From assembly GCA_030651575.1 (NCBI GenBank), contig JAUSFB010000045.1:62001-126000 (forward strand): a stretch of DNA of 64,000 bases, given 5' to 3'. Under the pieces are notes generated by a model. The model was given only the letters and a program-made list of their open reading frames with translations, had not been told where the DNA came from and searched no databases. This DNA is from Phaeospirillum sp. GTDB taxonomy: Bacteria; Pseudomonadota; Alphaproteobacteria; Rhodospirillales; Magnetospirillaceae. Numbering within the stretch: the first letter of the stretch is position 1; each line of letters begins with the position of its first letter. Of this stretch, positions 21,292-30,745 are shown in pieces. Both the position numbers and the translations under genes were made by a program.

Positions 21292-22764
21292 ATGAAAAGA
21301 AGACGGAACGCCAAGATCATTGCCACGCTGGGGCCAGCCTCGTCGACCGCCGAGGCGATCGAGAGCTTGTTCATCGCTGGCGCGGATGTCTTCCGGTTGA
21401 ATTTCAGCCATGGCAGCCACGAGGATCACAAGGCCCGTCTCGACGCCATCCGTGAGTTGGAAAAGAAGGTTCTCCGCCCCATCGCCGTTCTGGCCGATCT
21501 TCAGGGGCCGAAACTGCGGGTGGGCAACTTTGTCGATGGGCGGGTCGCGCTTGCCAATGGCGCCACCTTCCGTCTCGACATGAATGACGCCCTGGGCACC
21601 GTGGATCGCGCGCCGCTGCACCATCCCGAGGTCTTCGCCGCGCTGACGGTCGGCAGCGAGTTGCTGATCGACGACGGCCGGGTTCGCCTGCGGGTCGAGC
21701 GCCATGGGCCGGATTTCGCCGAGACCAGGGTGCTGGTCGGCGGCGAGGTGTCCAATCACAAGGGCGTCAACGTCCCCAACGTCATGCTGCCAATCTCGCC
21801 GCTGACCGAAAAGGATCGCCGCGACCTGGAATTCGCGGTGGAAATGGGAGCCGACTGGATCGCCCTCAGCTTCGTGCAGCGTCCGTCCGATGTGGCGGAG
21901 GCGCGCCGGCTGGTGTCGGCCCATGTGGGGTCGCGGGTCCGGTTGCTGTCGAAACTGGAAAAGCCCTCGGCCATTGAACATTTGTCCGAGATTATCGAAT
22001 TGTCGGACGCGGTGATGGTGGCGCGCGGCGATCTTGGGGTCGAATGCCCACCCGAAACCGTGCCGATCCTGCAAAAACGCATCGTGCGCGCCTGTCGGCT
22101 GGCCGGCAAGCCGGTGGTGGTGGCGACCCAGATGCTGGAGTCCATGATTCACTCGCCATCGCCGACTCGTGCCGAGGCCTCGGACGTGGCCACCGCGATC
22201 TATGACGGTGCCGACGCCGTGATGCTGTCCGCCGAAACCGCGTCCGGCGACTTTCCCGTCGAGGCGGTCACCATGATGGACCGCATCATCGCCGAGGTGG
22301 AGCAGGACGAGCATTATCGGGTTATCGCCGAGGCCTCGCGGCTGGAGCCGGAGCACACTACCCGCGACGCCATCAGCGCGGCGGCGCGTCAGGTGGCCCA
22401 TACCCTGCGGGCGGCGGCCATCGTCACCTTTACCTCGTCGGGCTCGACCACGTTGCGGGCGGCGCGCGAGCGACCGGAACAGCCGATCCTGTCGGTGACT
22501 TCTGATATGGAGGTGGCGCGGCAGATGGCCATCGTGTGGGGCGCCCATTCGGTCATGGCCAAGGATGTGCGCAGTTTCACCGAGATGGTGCAAAAGGCGG
22601 TGCATTACGCCCAGAGCGAGGGCTTCGCCAAGGTGGGAGACCGGGTCATCATCACCGCCGGCGTGCCGTTCGGTTTTTCCGGCACCACCAATATTCTGCG
22701 GGTGGCCGAGATCGAGGATCCCACCGCTCCACACGGACCCTATCGGCCGCACCACTCGGATTAG
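21292..22764 (+). CDS. pyk: Pyruvate kinase
   Basis: Converts phosphoenolpyruvate and ADP to pyruvate and ATP. It has 490 residues. KIIATLGPASS, FRLNFSHGSHEDH (K+/nucleotide site), ADLQGPKLRVG, VMVARGDLGVE and VATQMLESMI are all present and in order. The C-terminal allosteric domain includes VTFTSSGSTTLRAARERP. ATG 21292 follows GAGGG at good spacing; the TTG six bases upstream is less likely. The gene stands alone, with a GC-rich hairpin directly after its stop. Confidence 0.97.
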   Translation: MKRRRNAKIIATLGPASSTAEAIESLFIAGADVFRLNFSHGSHEDHKARLDAIRELEKKVLRPIAVLADLQGPKLRVGNFVDGRVALANGATFRLDMNDALGTVDRAPLHHPEVFAALTVGSELLIDDGRVRLRVERHGPDFAETRVLVGGEVSNHKGVNVPNVMLPISPLTEKDRRDLEFAVEMGADWIALSFVQRPSDVAEARRLVSAHVGSRVRLLSKLEKPSAIEHLSEIIELSDAVMVARGDLGVECPPETVPILQKRIVRACRLAGKPVVVATQMLESMIHSPSPTRAEASDVATAIYDGADAVMLSAETASGDFPVEAVTMMDRIIAEVEQDEHYRVIAEASRLEPEHTTRDAISAAARQVAHTLRAAAIVTFTSSGSTTLRAARERPEQPILSVTSDMEVARQMAIVWGAHSVMAKDVRSFTEMVQKAVHYAQSEGFAKVGDRVIITAGVPFGFSGTTNILRVAEIEDPTAPHGPYRPHHSD

Positions 22765-22774
22765 AATACCGCCT

Positions 22775-22797
22775 CGCCCCCAGCCTCGCTGGGGGCG
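22775..22797. terminator. Hairpin between convergent pyk and a hypothetical gene
   Basis: CGCCCCCAG and CTGGGGGCG pair perfectly around a five-base loop. The hairpin begins 11 bases after the pyk stop and ends 7 bases before the stop of the convergent gene. There is no U-tract on the + side, so it may act weakly or with Rho. Position suggests a shared terminator. Confidence 0.6.
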
Positions 22798-22803
22798 TTG
22801 GGG

Positions 22804-23313
22804 TCAGGGCGACGGGCAGCGCGGCAGTTTTGCGGCCTGTTCCAGCGTCGCCGTGGCGGCGGCGCGGGCGCGGCAGGCCGGCTCGGCGGGGTGCGGCATG
22901 GATTCGATCGCCGATTTCGCCATGGGGCGTTGTTTCACCACCTGCACGACCGGCATCTGGACGGGGGGCGTCTGGACGACCGGCGTCTGGGTCGGTATCG
23001 TCACGGCGGGTGGGGGAGGGGCGACGATCTTGGCGGGCTCTGGCGGCGGCGGGGCCGCCACGACCGGCTTGGCCGCGACCGGCGGCGGGCTGGAAGCGCC
23101 CACATCCGGCAGATTGAGGGGGGGCGGGGTGCTGGAGAGCGGTGGGCCGACCAGGATCTTGAGAATACCGCCGACTCCACCGACGACATCTTCCAGAAGC
23201 TCCAGGGCGGCCCCTCCGGCATCCGTGCTGCTTTGGGCGGGAGCCTCGTCGGCAAGGGCCGAGGCGGCTGTCAGAAGCAGGAGCCCGGCCGGCAGCAGGG
23301 TACGGAATCGCAT
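22804..23313 (-). CDS. Secreted proline-rich protein of unknown function
   Basis: 169 residues. A signal peptide is visible (MRFRTLLPAGLLLLTAASALA, cleaved near ALA/DEA). The mature part is low in complexity: a short region LELLEDVVGGVGGILKILVGP, then a proline/valine-rich linker with PPPPEPAKIVAPPPPAV and repeated Q-T/M-PVVQ motifs, then a C-terminal piece with two cysteines (CRARAAATATLEQAAKLPRC). I do not recognise a family. It starts 10 bp after the purS stop and may be cotranscribed with purC-purS. Confidence 0.65.
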   Translation of the reverse strand: MRFRTLLPAGLLLLTAASALADEAPAQSSTDAGGAALELLEDVVGGVGGILKILVGPPLSSTPPPLNLPDVGASSPPPVAAKPVVAAPPPPEPAKIVAPPPPAVTIPTQTPVVQTPPVQMPVVQVVKQRPMAKSAIESMPHPAEPACRARAAATATLEQAAKLPRCPSP

Positions 23314-23322
23314 ATCCGAGGG

Positions 23323-23574
23323 TCAGTCCGCCAGATCGATGGTGTAGTTCTCGATCACGGTATTGGCGAGCAGGCCCTTGCACATCTGTTCGACGATGGT
23401 CCGGGCCTTGGCCGGATCAGTTTCGGCCAGATCCAGTTCGATATACTTGCCCTGGCGCACGTCATTGACGCCGCCAAAGCCGAGGGAGCCGAGGGCGTGC
23501 TGGACCGCCTTACCCTGGGGATCGAGGACACCGGTCTTGAGAGTGATGTGGACTTTGGCTTTCACGGGCGTCAT
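23323..23574 (-). CDS. purS: Phosphoribosylformylglycinamidine synthase subunit PurS
   Basis: PurS is the small dimeric subunit that bridges PurL and PurQ in the FGAM synthase complex of purine synthesis. It has 83 residues. VKAKVHITLKTGVLDPQGKAV, LGFGGVNDVRQGKYIELDL and the C-terminal CKGLLANTVIENYTIDL match the family throughout. It lies downstream of purC. The usual partners purQ and purL are not adjacent: a secreted protein gene and pyk follow instead. Confidence 0.95.
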   Translation of the reverse strand: MTPVKAKVHITLKTGVLDPQGKAVQHALGSLGFGGVNDVRQGKYIELDLAETDPAKARTIVEQMCKGLLANTVIENYTIDLAD

Positions 23575-23609
23575 TCCGTCTGTCTGGGGCGGGAAAAGGG
23601 AGAGGAGGC

Positions 23610-23626
23610 GGGGGGCTCTGCCCCCC
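23610..23626 (-). terminator. GC hairpin between purC and purS
   Basis: On the - strand GGGGGG-CAGAG-CCCCCC forms a six-pair stem abutting the purC stop codon. It is followed by CGCCTCCTCTCCC, not a U-tract. It could lower read-through to purS or stabilise the purC 3' end. Confidence 0.45.
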
Positions 23627-24391
23627 TTATTGCATGGTCGCCGGACCCTTGAGATCGCGGGGGCCGCCTTCGGGCAGAATGCCCAGGCGGCGGGCCACTT
23701 CCTGGTAGGCTTCCTCGACGCCGCCGAGGTCGCGGCGGAAGCGGTCCTTGTCCATCTTGTCGCCGGTCTTGATGTCCCACAGGCGACAGGAATCCGGGCT
23801 GATTTCGTCGGCCAGCACGATCTGCATGTCGTCGCCGTTGTATAGGCGGCCAAACTCGATCTTGAAGTCCACCAAGCGGATGCCGACGCCCAGGAACAGG
23901 CCGGTCATGAAGTCGTTGATGCGCAGGGCCAGCGACATCATCTCATCCAGGTCCTGGGTATTGGCCCAGCCGAAGGCGGTGATGTGCTCTTCCGACACCA
24001 TGGGGTCGTTGAGGGCGTCCGACTTGAAGTAGTACTCGACGATGCAGCGCGGCAGCGGCGTGCCTTCGGACAGGCCGAACCGTTCCGCCAGCGAGCCGGC
24101 GGCGACGTTGCGGACCACGACCTCAAGCGGAACGATCTCGACCTCGCGGACCAGCTGTTCGCGCATATTGAGGCGACGCACGAAATGGGTGGGCACGCCG
24201 ATCTCGCCCAGGCGCAGCATCAGGTACTCGGAAATGCGATTGTTCAGCACGCCCTTGCCCGTGATGGTTCCCCGCTTCTTGTTGTTGAAGGCGGTGGCGT
24301 CGTCCTTGAAGTACTGGACCAGGGTGCCGGGCTCGGGGCCTTCGAAAAGCACCTTGGCCTTGCCTTCGTAAATCTGTCTGCGTCTGGCCAT
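23627..24391 (-). CDS. purC: Phosphoribosylaminoimidazole-succinocarboxamide synthase
   Basis: SAICAR synthase joins aspartate to CAIR with ATP in purine synthesis. It has 254 residues. [16 protein letters not shown] is the ATP-binding start, followed by [42 protein letters not shown] and [13 protein letters not shown] 24391 gives [10 protein letters not shown] as in homologues; the extra upstream codons in frame are not supported. The extension after [22 protein letters not shown] is standard. Confidence 0.97.
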   Translation of the reverse strand: MARRRQIYEGKAKVLFEGPEPGTLVQYFKDDATAFNNKKRGTITGKGVLNNRISEYLMLRLGEIGVPTHFVRRLNMREQLVREVEIVPLEVVVRNVAAGSLAERFGLSEGTPLPRCIVEYYFKSDALNDPMVSEEHITAFGWANTQDLDEMMSLALRINDFMTGLFLGVGIRLVDFKIEFGRLYNGDDMQIVLADEISPDSCRLWDIKTGDKMDKDRFRRDLGGVEEAYQEVARRLGILPEGGPRDLKGPATMQ

Positions 24392-24528
24392 GGAAGGTAT
24401 CCGGGTATGATTGGCGCGTAAGCTGACGCGCAACGGTGATGATCAAGCTCGCCGTCGATAAGGATCGGGCTTGGTATAGCAGGGATGTCGGGGGGAGACA
24501 ACGCACGTCTGGTCGGGGCCGGCCGGCC

Positions 24529-25296
24529 CTACCGCATGGCGACGGCGTCGAAGGCGGTACGGTCGGGCCGCCCGGCGGCAAAGCGCCAGACCGGCGGCAT
24601 GGGGGCGATCCGGGGGGCGGGCAGGGCGATCAGCGAGCAAGACACCGTGCCGAATCCGTTGGCGCGGGTAAAGCACATGGACGGGGTCTCCTCGCCATCG
24701 GGACCGTCGCGGCCGGTGTCGGCCAGCAGTCCGGTCCAGTCGGCCCAGTCGCCGCCCAGGGGATGGTCGGGGTCGGGGCGGGGCGGGGCCGAAGCCTGGA
24801 AGCGCCCAAGATAGGCCTCGATGCGCGGGCTGGCGCGGTCGTCCAGTTCCAGCGCGCTCAACATGTGCAATCCGGGCGCGATGGGCAGTGCCTGGATGGT
24901 TCGGCCATCGGCCCGCAGCCAGAAGGCGTCGCGATTATCCGCGATAACCATGTTGAACGGCCGGTAGGACGAGGCCTTCAGGCCGGACAGCGCCTGGGCG
25001 GCATCGGCGGCGTCGGCATGGTCGAGAGCCTCCAGCACCAGTTCCCCGCGTGAGCGTTTGCCCGGCTGCGGTCCCAGCGTTCCCATACGGTTGAGAATGG
25101 CGGCCATCACGCCGGTCTCGTTGACTCCCAGCCAGGAACCACCGGCCAGGATGTCCTGTCCGGCCACGATCTCGGGACGATCCTCCCACCACCGACCCGG
25201 CGGCCGCGAGGGCCGATCCGCCATTTCGTCGCGATTCGCCGCCATGATCAGCGGCCACGGTTCGGATGGACGACGGAGCAGCACCAGGGTGCACAT
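24529..25296 (-). CDS. TANGO2/NRDE family protein
   Basis: 255 residues. The N-terminus MCTLVLLRRP, with a processed-type Cys2, leads to the family signature AANRDEM (NRDE motif). The central WLGVNETGVMAAILNR is also conserved. Members have an Ntn-hydrolase-like fold. Animal TANGO2 is linked to Golgi organisation and to acyl-CoA or heme handling, but the bacterial function is not established. The gene is divergent from the small zeta-subunit gene. Confidence 0.88.
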   Translation of the reverse strand: MCTLVLLRRPSEPWPLIMAANRDEMADRPSRPPGRWWEDRPEIVAGQDILAGGSWLGVNETGVMAAILNRMGTLGPQPGKRSRGELVLEALDHADAADAAQALSGLKASSYRPFNMVIADNRDAFWLRADGRTIQALPIAPGLHMLSALELDDRASPRIEAYLGRFQASAPPRPDPDHPLGGDWADWTGLLADTGRDGPDGEETPSMCFTRANGFGTVSCSLIALPAPRIAPMPPVWRFAAGRPDRTAFDAVAMR

Positions 25297-25391
25297 GGGG
25301 AAAATTTCCGTTTCTGGTCATCTGGAAGCTGGTTATAACACACCCGGTGTTATCAAATGACGTCTTGCCGAAGGAGGCTCAATCGCCAAAC

Positions 25392-25718
25392 ATGAACGTC
25401 TTCGATGATCGCGAGAAGGCCTTCGAAGCCAAATTCCGTCTCGATCAGGAGATGGAGTTTAAGGTCAAGATCCGCCGCGACAAACTCTTGGGCCACTGGG
25501 CCGCCGAGCAGATGGGGATCAGCGGCGATTCCGCCAAGGCCTATGCGCTGTCGGTGGTCGATGTCGAATTCGATGCCAGCGATCACGACGCCGGCCACAA
25601 GGTGGCCCGCGACTTCATGGCCAGTGGCGTGGCAGTGGACGAGGCGGCGATCCGGCACCAGATGACGCTGCTGTTCGAGATCGCCAAGGAACAGATCATG
25701 ACGGAGCTGTCGAAGTAG
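25392..25718 (+). CDS. F1-ATPase inhibitor subunit zeta (DUF1476)
   Basis: 108 residues, all helical. MNVFDDREKAFEAKFRLDQE is the conserved inhibitory N-terminus of the alphaproteobacterial zeta subunit, which blocks F1FO ATP hydrolysis in Paracoccus. The four-helix-bundle part, KIRRDKLLGHWAAEQMGISG, follows. ATG 25392 is chosen because it starts exactly at the family N-terminus; AAGGAGGC lies about 20 bases upstream, which is rather far. No atp genes are near, so it is an unlinked gene. Confidence 0.9.
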   Translation: MNVFDDREKAFEAKFRLDQEMEFKVKIRRDKLLGHWAAEQMGISGDSAKAYALSVVDVEFDASDHDAGHKVARDFMASGVAVDEAAIRHQMTLLFEIAKEQIMTELSK

Positions 25719-25730
25719 CCTGATCGGCGA

Positions 25731-27041
25731 TCAGTTGATCGGGGCGTCGTAGTCGATCTCGTCCTGGGGCGTGTTTTCCGAGTAGAAGCAAAAGCCGTTG
25801 CGGCCGGCGTGCTTGACCCGATACATGGCGATATCGGCGGCTTTGCAGACGTCTTCCATGGTGGCGCCGTCGTCGGGGAAGATGGCGACGCCGATGGATG
25901 CGCCGATCTGGCACTGGTGGGTCATATAGATCACGGGCCGCGCCAGAGAGTCGATGATCTTGCGGGCCACCATGGAGGCCTCGCCCGGCCGCCCGATTTC
26001 CTCGACCACCACCACGAACTCGTCACCGCCGACCCGCGACACGGTGTCGGAGCTGCGGATGCAGGTGGTCAGCCGCCGGGCGACCTCGCACAGGACCGCG
26101 TCGCCGGCCTCGTGCCCCAGGGTGTCGTTGATCGGCTTGAACCTGTCCAGATCGACGTACAGCACCGCCATGCGGCCGCCGTGACGACGCACGCGGGCCA
26201 GGGCGTGGCTGATGCGGTCATTCAGCAGGTTGCGGTTGGGCAGGCCGGTCAGGCTGTCGTGATGGGCCAGGCGTTTGATGCGGTCTTCGTTTTCCTTGCG
26301 CTCCGAAATATCGCGCAGGATGCCGGTGAACAGGCGGCTTTTGCCGTGGCGCAGTTCGGAGACCGAGATTTCCATGGGAAACATCGAGCCGTCGGCGCGA
26401 CGGCCCAGATTCTCCACCGAGCGGCCCATCAGGCGGTTGGAGCCGGTGAGATAGCGTCCGAACAGCTCCTGGTGGCGGTCATGCAGGTCTCCCGCCATCA
26501 GGACGCTGATATGCTGGCGCACCAGTTTGCCGGAGGCGTAGCCGAACATGCGGTCCACCGCCGGGTTGGCGGTTTCGATCAGGCCCTGCTCGTCGACGGT
26601 GATGATGCCCTCGGCCACCGAGGCCAGGACGCCTTGCAGCCGCTCCTCCCGCTCACGCAGGGACTCGGCCGATCGGACGAATTTCGAGATGTCGCGGGCT
26701 TCGACCAGGAACTGATCCTCGGAGGACGGCACCCGGCGAACCCGGATCTCGGCCTCGAACATTCCACTGCCGCTTCGGTGCAGTTTCAGCGGCAGGACGT
26801 CTTCCTCGGCCAGCAGGTCCCAGCCGGCCTCTACCAGGAAGCGATAGTCGTTTTCAACATACTCGACGAAGGCGGTGCCCAGCGCATGGTCGGCATCGCC
26901 CAGGCCCAGCATCTTGACGCCGGCCTGATTGATGAACACGACGTTTCCCTCGCTCAGAATGCAGACAAGACCAGAGACGAGCTCAAGCAGCTCATGATCT
27001 AGTCCGACTTCTCCCGACTTCAAGGCAGCGGATGAGGGCAC
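25731..27041 (-). CDS. PAS-PAS-GGDEF diguanylate cyclase
   Basis: 436 residues. Two PAS domains occupy about 15-130 and 140-265 (LRDISERKENEDRIKRLAHHD marks the end of the second). A GGDEF domain follows with the catalytic motif RVGGDEF at about 335 and VDLDRFKPINDTLGHEAGD before it. It should make cyclic di-GMP from GTP. There are no transmembrane segments, so the PAS domains sense something in the cytoplasm. The GTG at 27041 is chosen because AGGGGGA stands just before it; a TTG 54 bases upstream also opens the frame. No EAL domain is fused. Confidence 0.9.
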   Translation of the reverse strand: MPSSAALKSGEVGLDHELLELVSGLVCILSEGNVVFINQAGVKMLGLGDADHALGTAFVEYVENDYRFLVEAGWDLLAEEDVLPLKLHRSGSGMFEAEIRVRRVPSSEDQFLVEARDISKFVRSAESLREREERLQGVLASVAEGIITVDEQGLIETANPAVDRMFGYASGKLVRQHISVLMAGDLHDRHQELFGRYLTGSNRLMGRSVENLGRRADGSMFPMEISVSELRHGKSRLFTGILRDISERKENEDRIKRLAHHDSLTGLPNRNLLNDRISHALARVRRHGGRMAVLYVDLDRFKPINDTLGHEAGDAVLCEVARRLTTCIRSSDTVSRVGGDEFVVVVEEIGRPGEASMVARKIIDSLARPVIYMTHQCQIGASIGVAIFPDDGATMEDVCKAADIAMYRVKHAGRNGFCFYSENTPQDEIDYDAPIN

Positions 27042-27119
27042 GGTTCCCCCTGAAAATGGCGGGCCGATGGTCGGCCGAAACGCCAGTGATGTCAATATCT
27101 GCGACGTATCCCATCCGTC

Positions 27120-28070
27120 TCAGTCAATCCTTAGATGAGACGACACTTCGGCGAGGCGGCCAAAGGGGGATACGTCCGGAGGTAGCGTCAGATCCTTGGC
27201 CCGCCGGACGCCTTCGCGGCCAAACCGTTCCCGCACAGCTTCCTCCAGCCAAGCCTCTGCCTGACCGTGGCGAGCCCGCTGCAACCTGTCGGCTCCGGCA
27301 AGGTGGATGGCGTGGGCGTCGATGTCCTCGACCAGCTTTTTGATACCCTCGCGAGTATTAGAAGATACCATCAGGACCGGGATCGTCCAGCCTTCATTGC
27401 CGTCGTCGCCGCCCAGGCTGAGGGCGCCCAGGACGTCGGCGCGGGCGCGTTGGGCGGCGGCCCCCATATCGGCCTTGGTCACCACCACCACATGGGGAAT
27501 CTCGGCGATGCCGGCCTTCATGAATTGAAGTGAGTCGCCCGATCCCGGCTGGACGCAGAACAGGACCGTATCGGCGACGCCGACCACGTCGGTCTCCGAT
27601 TGGCCGACGCCAACGGTTTCAATCAGGACGATGTCGTATAGCGCCCGCATCAGCACCATGGCAGAGACCGTCAGGGCGGACAGGCCGCCCAACCGATCGC
27701 GCGCCGCCATGGAGCGGACGAAGATTCCCTGATCTTCCGGGTCGGTGGTCAGGCGGGTGCGGTCGCCCAGCAAGGCGCCGCCGGACCGCCGCGATGATGG
27801 ATCGACGGCGATGCAGCCGACCCGACGTCCGCTCTGTCGCCATGTGGCGATCAGGGCGTTCATCAAGGTGGACTTGCCGACGCCCGGTGGTCCGGTCATT
27901 CCGACCACATGGGCGATCGGCGCGGCAAAGGCGGCATCCAGCAAGGCCACGGTGGCGGGGGCGTCGGGGGCGCGTTCGACTTCCGCCAACGCCCTCGCCA
28001 ACCCCGCCTTTCCGCTCGTCCTTACCTCGTCAAGCGTCATGCCGCTCAGGAGATCAGCCGGTTCCACCAT
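27120..28070 (-). CDS. meaB: MeaB/ArgK-type P-loop GTPase (methylmalonyl-CoA mutase chaperone)
   Basis: 316 residues. GxxGxGKST is GPPGVGKST, followed by CIAVDPSSRRSGGALLGDRTRL, IETVGVGQSETDVVGVADT (Walker B/switch) and VTKADMG (the NKxD-type base motif). MeaB protects adenosylcobalamin-dependent methylmalonyl-CoA mutase. No mutase gene is nearby, so the partner is inferred. The ATG at 28070 overlaps the RNase E stop by 25 bases; ATG 28040 is an alternative. The same strand and overlap suggest cotranscription with rne. Confidence 0.88.
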   Translation of the reverse strand: MVEPADLLSGMTLDEVRTSGKAGLARALAEVERAPDAPATVALLDAAFAAPIAHVVGMTGPPGVGKSTLMNALIATWRQSGRRVGCIAVDPSSRRSGGALLGDRTRLTTDPEDQGIFVRSMAARDRLGGLSALTVSAMVLMRALYDIVLIETVGVGQSETDVVGVADTVLFCVQPGSGDSLQFMKAGIAEIPHVVVVTKADMGAAAQRARADVLGALSLGGDDGNEGWTIPVLMVSSNTREGIKKLVEDIDAHAIHLAGADRLQRARHGQAEAWLEEAVRERFGREGVRRAKDLTLPPDVSPFGRLAEVSSHLRID

Positions 28071-30745
28071 CCCCGACGGGGCGGGCCGGCCGGGACGGGG
28101 GCCAGCGCCTCCTCGGTGGAAGCGGCCGGTTCGGCTGACGGAGCCGGAGCGTGCTCGACCGTGGTGGGGCCCGCCGCCATGGGCTCGGTCGCCACGGGTT
28201 CCATCGGCGTGGGTTCCGGGGCCGGTTCGGCTACGGAGTCCGGTTCGGCGACGACCTCGACAACCGCTTCGGTGACGGCCTCCACCTTCTTGCGCGGCGC
28301 GCGCTTGCGCTTGGGCTTCTCCTCGGCGACGGCTTCGGTCGTCTCGGATTGGTCCGCCTCGCCGGCAACCGCTTCGGTGACGGCCTCCACCTTCTTGCGC
28401 GGCGCACGCTTGCGCTTGGGCTTTTCGGGCGTCACGGCCTCGGCGGCGGGAGCCTCGTCGGCTTCGGCCGTCTCGACGGTTCCGGTTTCGACCAGAGCGG
28501 CCCCGGCTTCGTCGGACGCCTCGCCTTCAACCTCGCCCTCACCTTCGCCTTCGCCTTCAACCTCGCCCTCGGCTCCACCTTCGGCTTCGCCATCACGACG
28601 GCGACGGCGACGGCCGCCACGGCGTCCACGGCGACGCTTGCGCGGGAGTTCGCCATCGGCCAGTTCGGTGCGGTTTTCCTCACCCTCGCCGTCCTCGTCT
28701 TCGTCTTCGTCCTCGGCGGCGGATTCAGTCGCGGCGGTGTCGGACGGCTCGGCCGAGCCATCACCCTCACCCTCGGAGGCTTGGCCTTCGCTCGGCTGAC
28801 CGTCACCGGGACGCCGCTTCTTGCGACGGCGACGGCGGCGCTTGCGATTGGCCGCGTCGGCTTCGGATTCGCCTTCGGGCGCGCGCTCCGTGGAGGTCTC
28901 TTCGTCCTCGGCTTCGTCCTCATCCTCAACGACCTCATCGGCCTCATCGGCCTCGACGGGGGGGCGGTTGGCGGCGTCGTCCATGCTGATGGCGACGCGG
29001 GCCGGCTCGTCCGGCCGGAACTCGGCCTTGACCCGGTCCATGCGGAAGGCGGGCGGGATCAGGGTGTCGTCACCGGCCAGCAGGACGCTGAACTCGTAGC
29101 GTTCCTCGATGGCGGCCAGGGCGCCGCGCTTCTGGTTGAGGATGTAGAGCGCGATGGCGGTCGGCACATGCACGGTGACCTCGGAGGAGCGGCGGCGGAT
29201 GCCTTCCTCCTCGATGGCGCGCAGCACATGCACGGCGGCGGATTCCACCGAACGGATCAGGCCGGAGCCAGCGCAGTGCGGGCAGGGGCTGAAGGTGGTT
29301 TCCTGCAAGGACGGGCGCAGGCGCTGACGCGACAGCTCCAGCAGGCCGAAGGCGCTGATCTTGCCGACCTGGATGCGGGCGCGATCATTCTTCAGCGCTT
29401 CCTTGAGGCGACGTTCGACCGCATGGTTATTGCGGCTTTCTTCCATGTCGATGAAGTCGATGACGATCAGGCCGGCCAGATCGCGCAGGCGCAACTGGCG
29501 GGCCACCTCGTCCGAGGCTTCCATATTGGTCTTGAACGCCGTCTCCTCGATATGCCGTTCCTTGGTGGCGCGGCCGGAATTGACGTCGATGGCGACCAGC
29601 GCCTCGGTCTGGTTGATGACGATATAGCCGCCCGACTTCAACTGGACGATGGGGCTGTGCATGGCGTCGAGTTGGGCTTCCACCTGATAGCGGTGGAACA
29701 TGGGCATGACCGGGTCTCTGTAGGGCTGGACCTTCTTGGCATGCGACGGAGTCAGCATGCGCATATAGTCCTTGGCCAACCGGTAGCCTTCGTCGCCGTC
29801 GACCAGAACCTCGTCGATATCGCGTGAGTACAGGTCGCGGATCGAGCGCTTGATCAGGCTGGCCTCTTCGTAAGTCAGCGCCGGGGCGGACGACTTCAGG
29901 GTCAGTTCGCGCACGCTGTCCCACATGCGCAGCAGGTATTCGTAGTCGCGCCGGATCTCGGTCTTGGACCGTTCGGAACCGGCGGTGCGGATGATCACCG
30001 CCATTCCGTCCGGAATATCCAGTTCGTTGGCGATGGTCTTCAGCCGGCGGCGGTCAGTGGAGCTGACGATCTTGCGCGACACCCCGCCGCCCCGGGCGGT
30101 GTTGGGCATCAAGACGCAATAACGGCCGGCCAGCGACAGATAGGTGGTCAGCGCCGCGCCTTTGTTGCCGCGTTCTTCCTTGACCACCTGGACCAGCATG
30201 ATCTGGCGGCGCTTGATCACTTCCTGGATCTTGTAGTGGCGCAGCAGGCGGGCGCGCCGGCGCTCGTTATCGGCGTCGTCGTCGCCGCCCACGGTTTCCA
30301 GCTGCTGCTTGCGGCGGGGCTGTTCGTCCTCGGCCGGCTCCGACGGGGCGTCCTCGACCACGGCGCCGTCGGTGACTTCGGCGACGGCCTCGGCGGCCAG
30401 ATGGCCTTCACCGATCGGTTCGGCATCGTCGCGGTCGCCGCTGGCTTCGCGCATGACCTCGGCCCGCTGGGCGGCCAGCAGGGCCTGGCGGTCGGCGACC
30501 GGGATCTGGAAGTAATCCGGGTGAATTTCGCTAAAGGCGAGGAAGCCGTGGCGGTTGCCGCCATACTCCACGAAGGCGGCCTGGAGCGACGGCTCTACCC
30601 GGACCACCTTGGCCAGATAGATGTTACCCTTCAGTTGCCGCTTGGTGGATGTCTCAACATCCAGTTCTTCCAGGCGGGTTCCATTGACGACCACAACCCG
30701 AGTCTCCTCCGGGTGGGTGGCGTCGATCAACATACGTTTGACCAT
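28046..30745 (-). CDS. rne: Ribonuclease E
   Basis: Essential endoribonuclease that starts mRNA decay and processes rRNA and tRNA. It has 899 residues. The start ATG 30745 gives MVKRMLIDATHPEETRVVV, with GGAG 11 bases upstream; ATG 30754 is an alternative. An S1 domain lies at about 35-130 with an acidic insertion, then RNase-H-like and catalytic parts (VDVNSGRATKE; DFIDMEESRNN). The zinc link CPHC is at about 488-491. The C-terminal ~330 residues are a disordered scaffold of alternating acidic and arginine-rich blocks (RKRRRGRRGGRRRRRRDG). It includes a tandem duplication. Confidence 0.96.
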   Translation of the reverse strand: MVKRMLIDATHPEETRVVVVNGTRLEELDVETSTKRQLKGNIYLAKVVRVEPSLQAAFVEYGGNRHGFLAFSEIHPDYFQIPVADRQALLAAQRAEVMREASGDRDDAEPIGEGHLAAEAVAEVTDGAVVEDAPSEPAEDEQPRRKQQLETVGGDDDADNERRRARLLRHYKIQEVIKRRQIMLVQVVKEERGNKGAALTTYLSLAGRYCVLMPNTARGGGVSRKIVSSTDRRRLKTIANELDIPDGMAVIIRTAGSERSKTEIRRDYEYLLRMWDSVRELTLKSSAPALTYEEASLIKRSIRDLYSRDIDEVLVDGDEGYRLAKDYMRMLTPSHAKKVQPYRDPVMPMFHRYQVEAQLDAMHSPIVQLKSGGYIVINQTEALVAIDVNSGRATKERHIEETAFKTNMEASDEVARQLRLRDLAGLIVIDFIDMEESRNNHAVERRLKEALKNDRARIQVGKISAFGLLELSRQRLRPSLQETTFSPCPHCAGSGLIRSVESAAVHVLRAIEEEGIRRRSSEVTVHVPTAIALYILNQKRGALAAIEERYEFSVLLAGDDTLIPPAFRMDRVKAEFRPDEPARVAISMDDAANRPPVEADEADEVVEDEDEAEDEETSTERAPEGESEADAANRKRRRRRRKKRRPGDGQPSEGQASEGEGDGSAEPSDTAATESAAEDEDEDEDGEGEENRTELADGELPRKRRRGRRGGRRRRRRDGEAEGGAEGEVEGEGEGEGEVEGEASDEAGAALVETGTVETAEADEAPAAEAVTPEKPKRKRAPRKKVEAVTEAVAGEADQSETTEAVAEEKPKRKRAPRKKVEAVTEAVVEVVAEPDSVAEPAPEPTPMEPVATEPMAAGPTTVEHAPAPSAEPAASTEEALAPVPAGPPRRGWWNRLIS
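28262..28424. repeat. rne: 58-bp direct repeat inside the RNase E tail
   Basis: Two copies (28262-28319 and 28367-28424), 105 bp apart, differ at one or two bases. Both encode the same EKPKRKRAPRKKVEAVTEAV segment. The shift is a multiple of three, so the frame is kept. It is a simple in-frame duplication adding a second basic RNA-binding patch. Confidence 0.9.
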
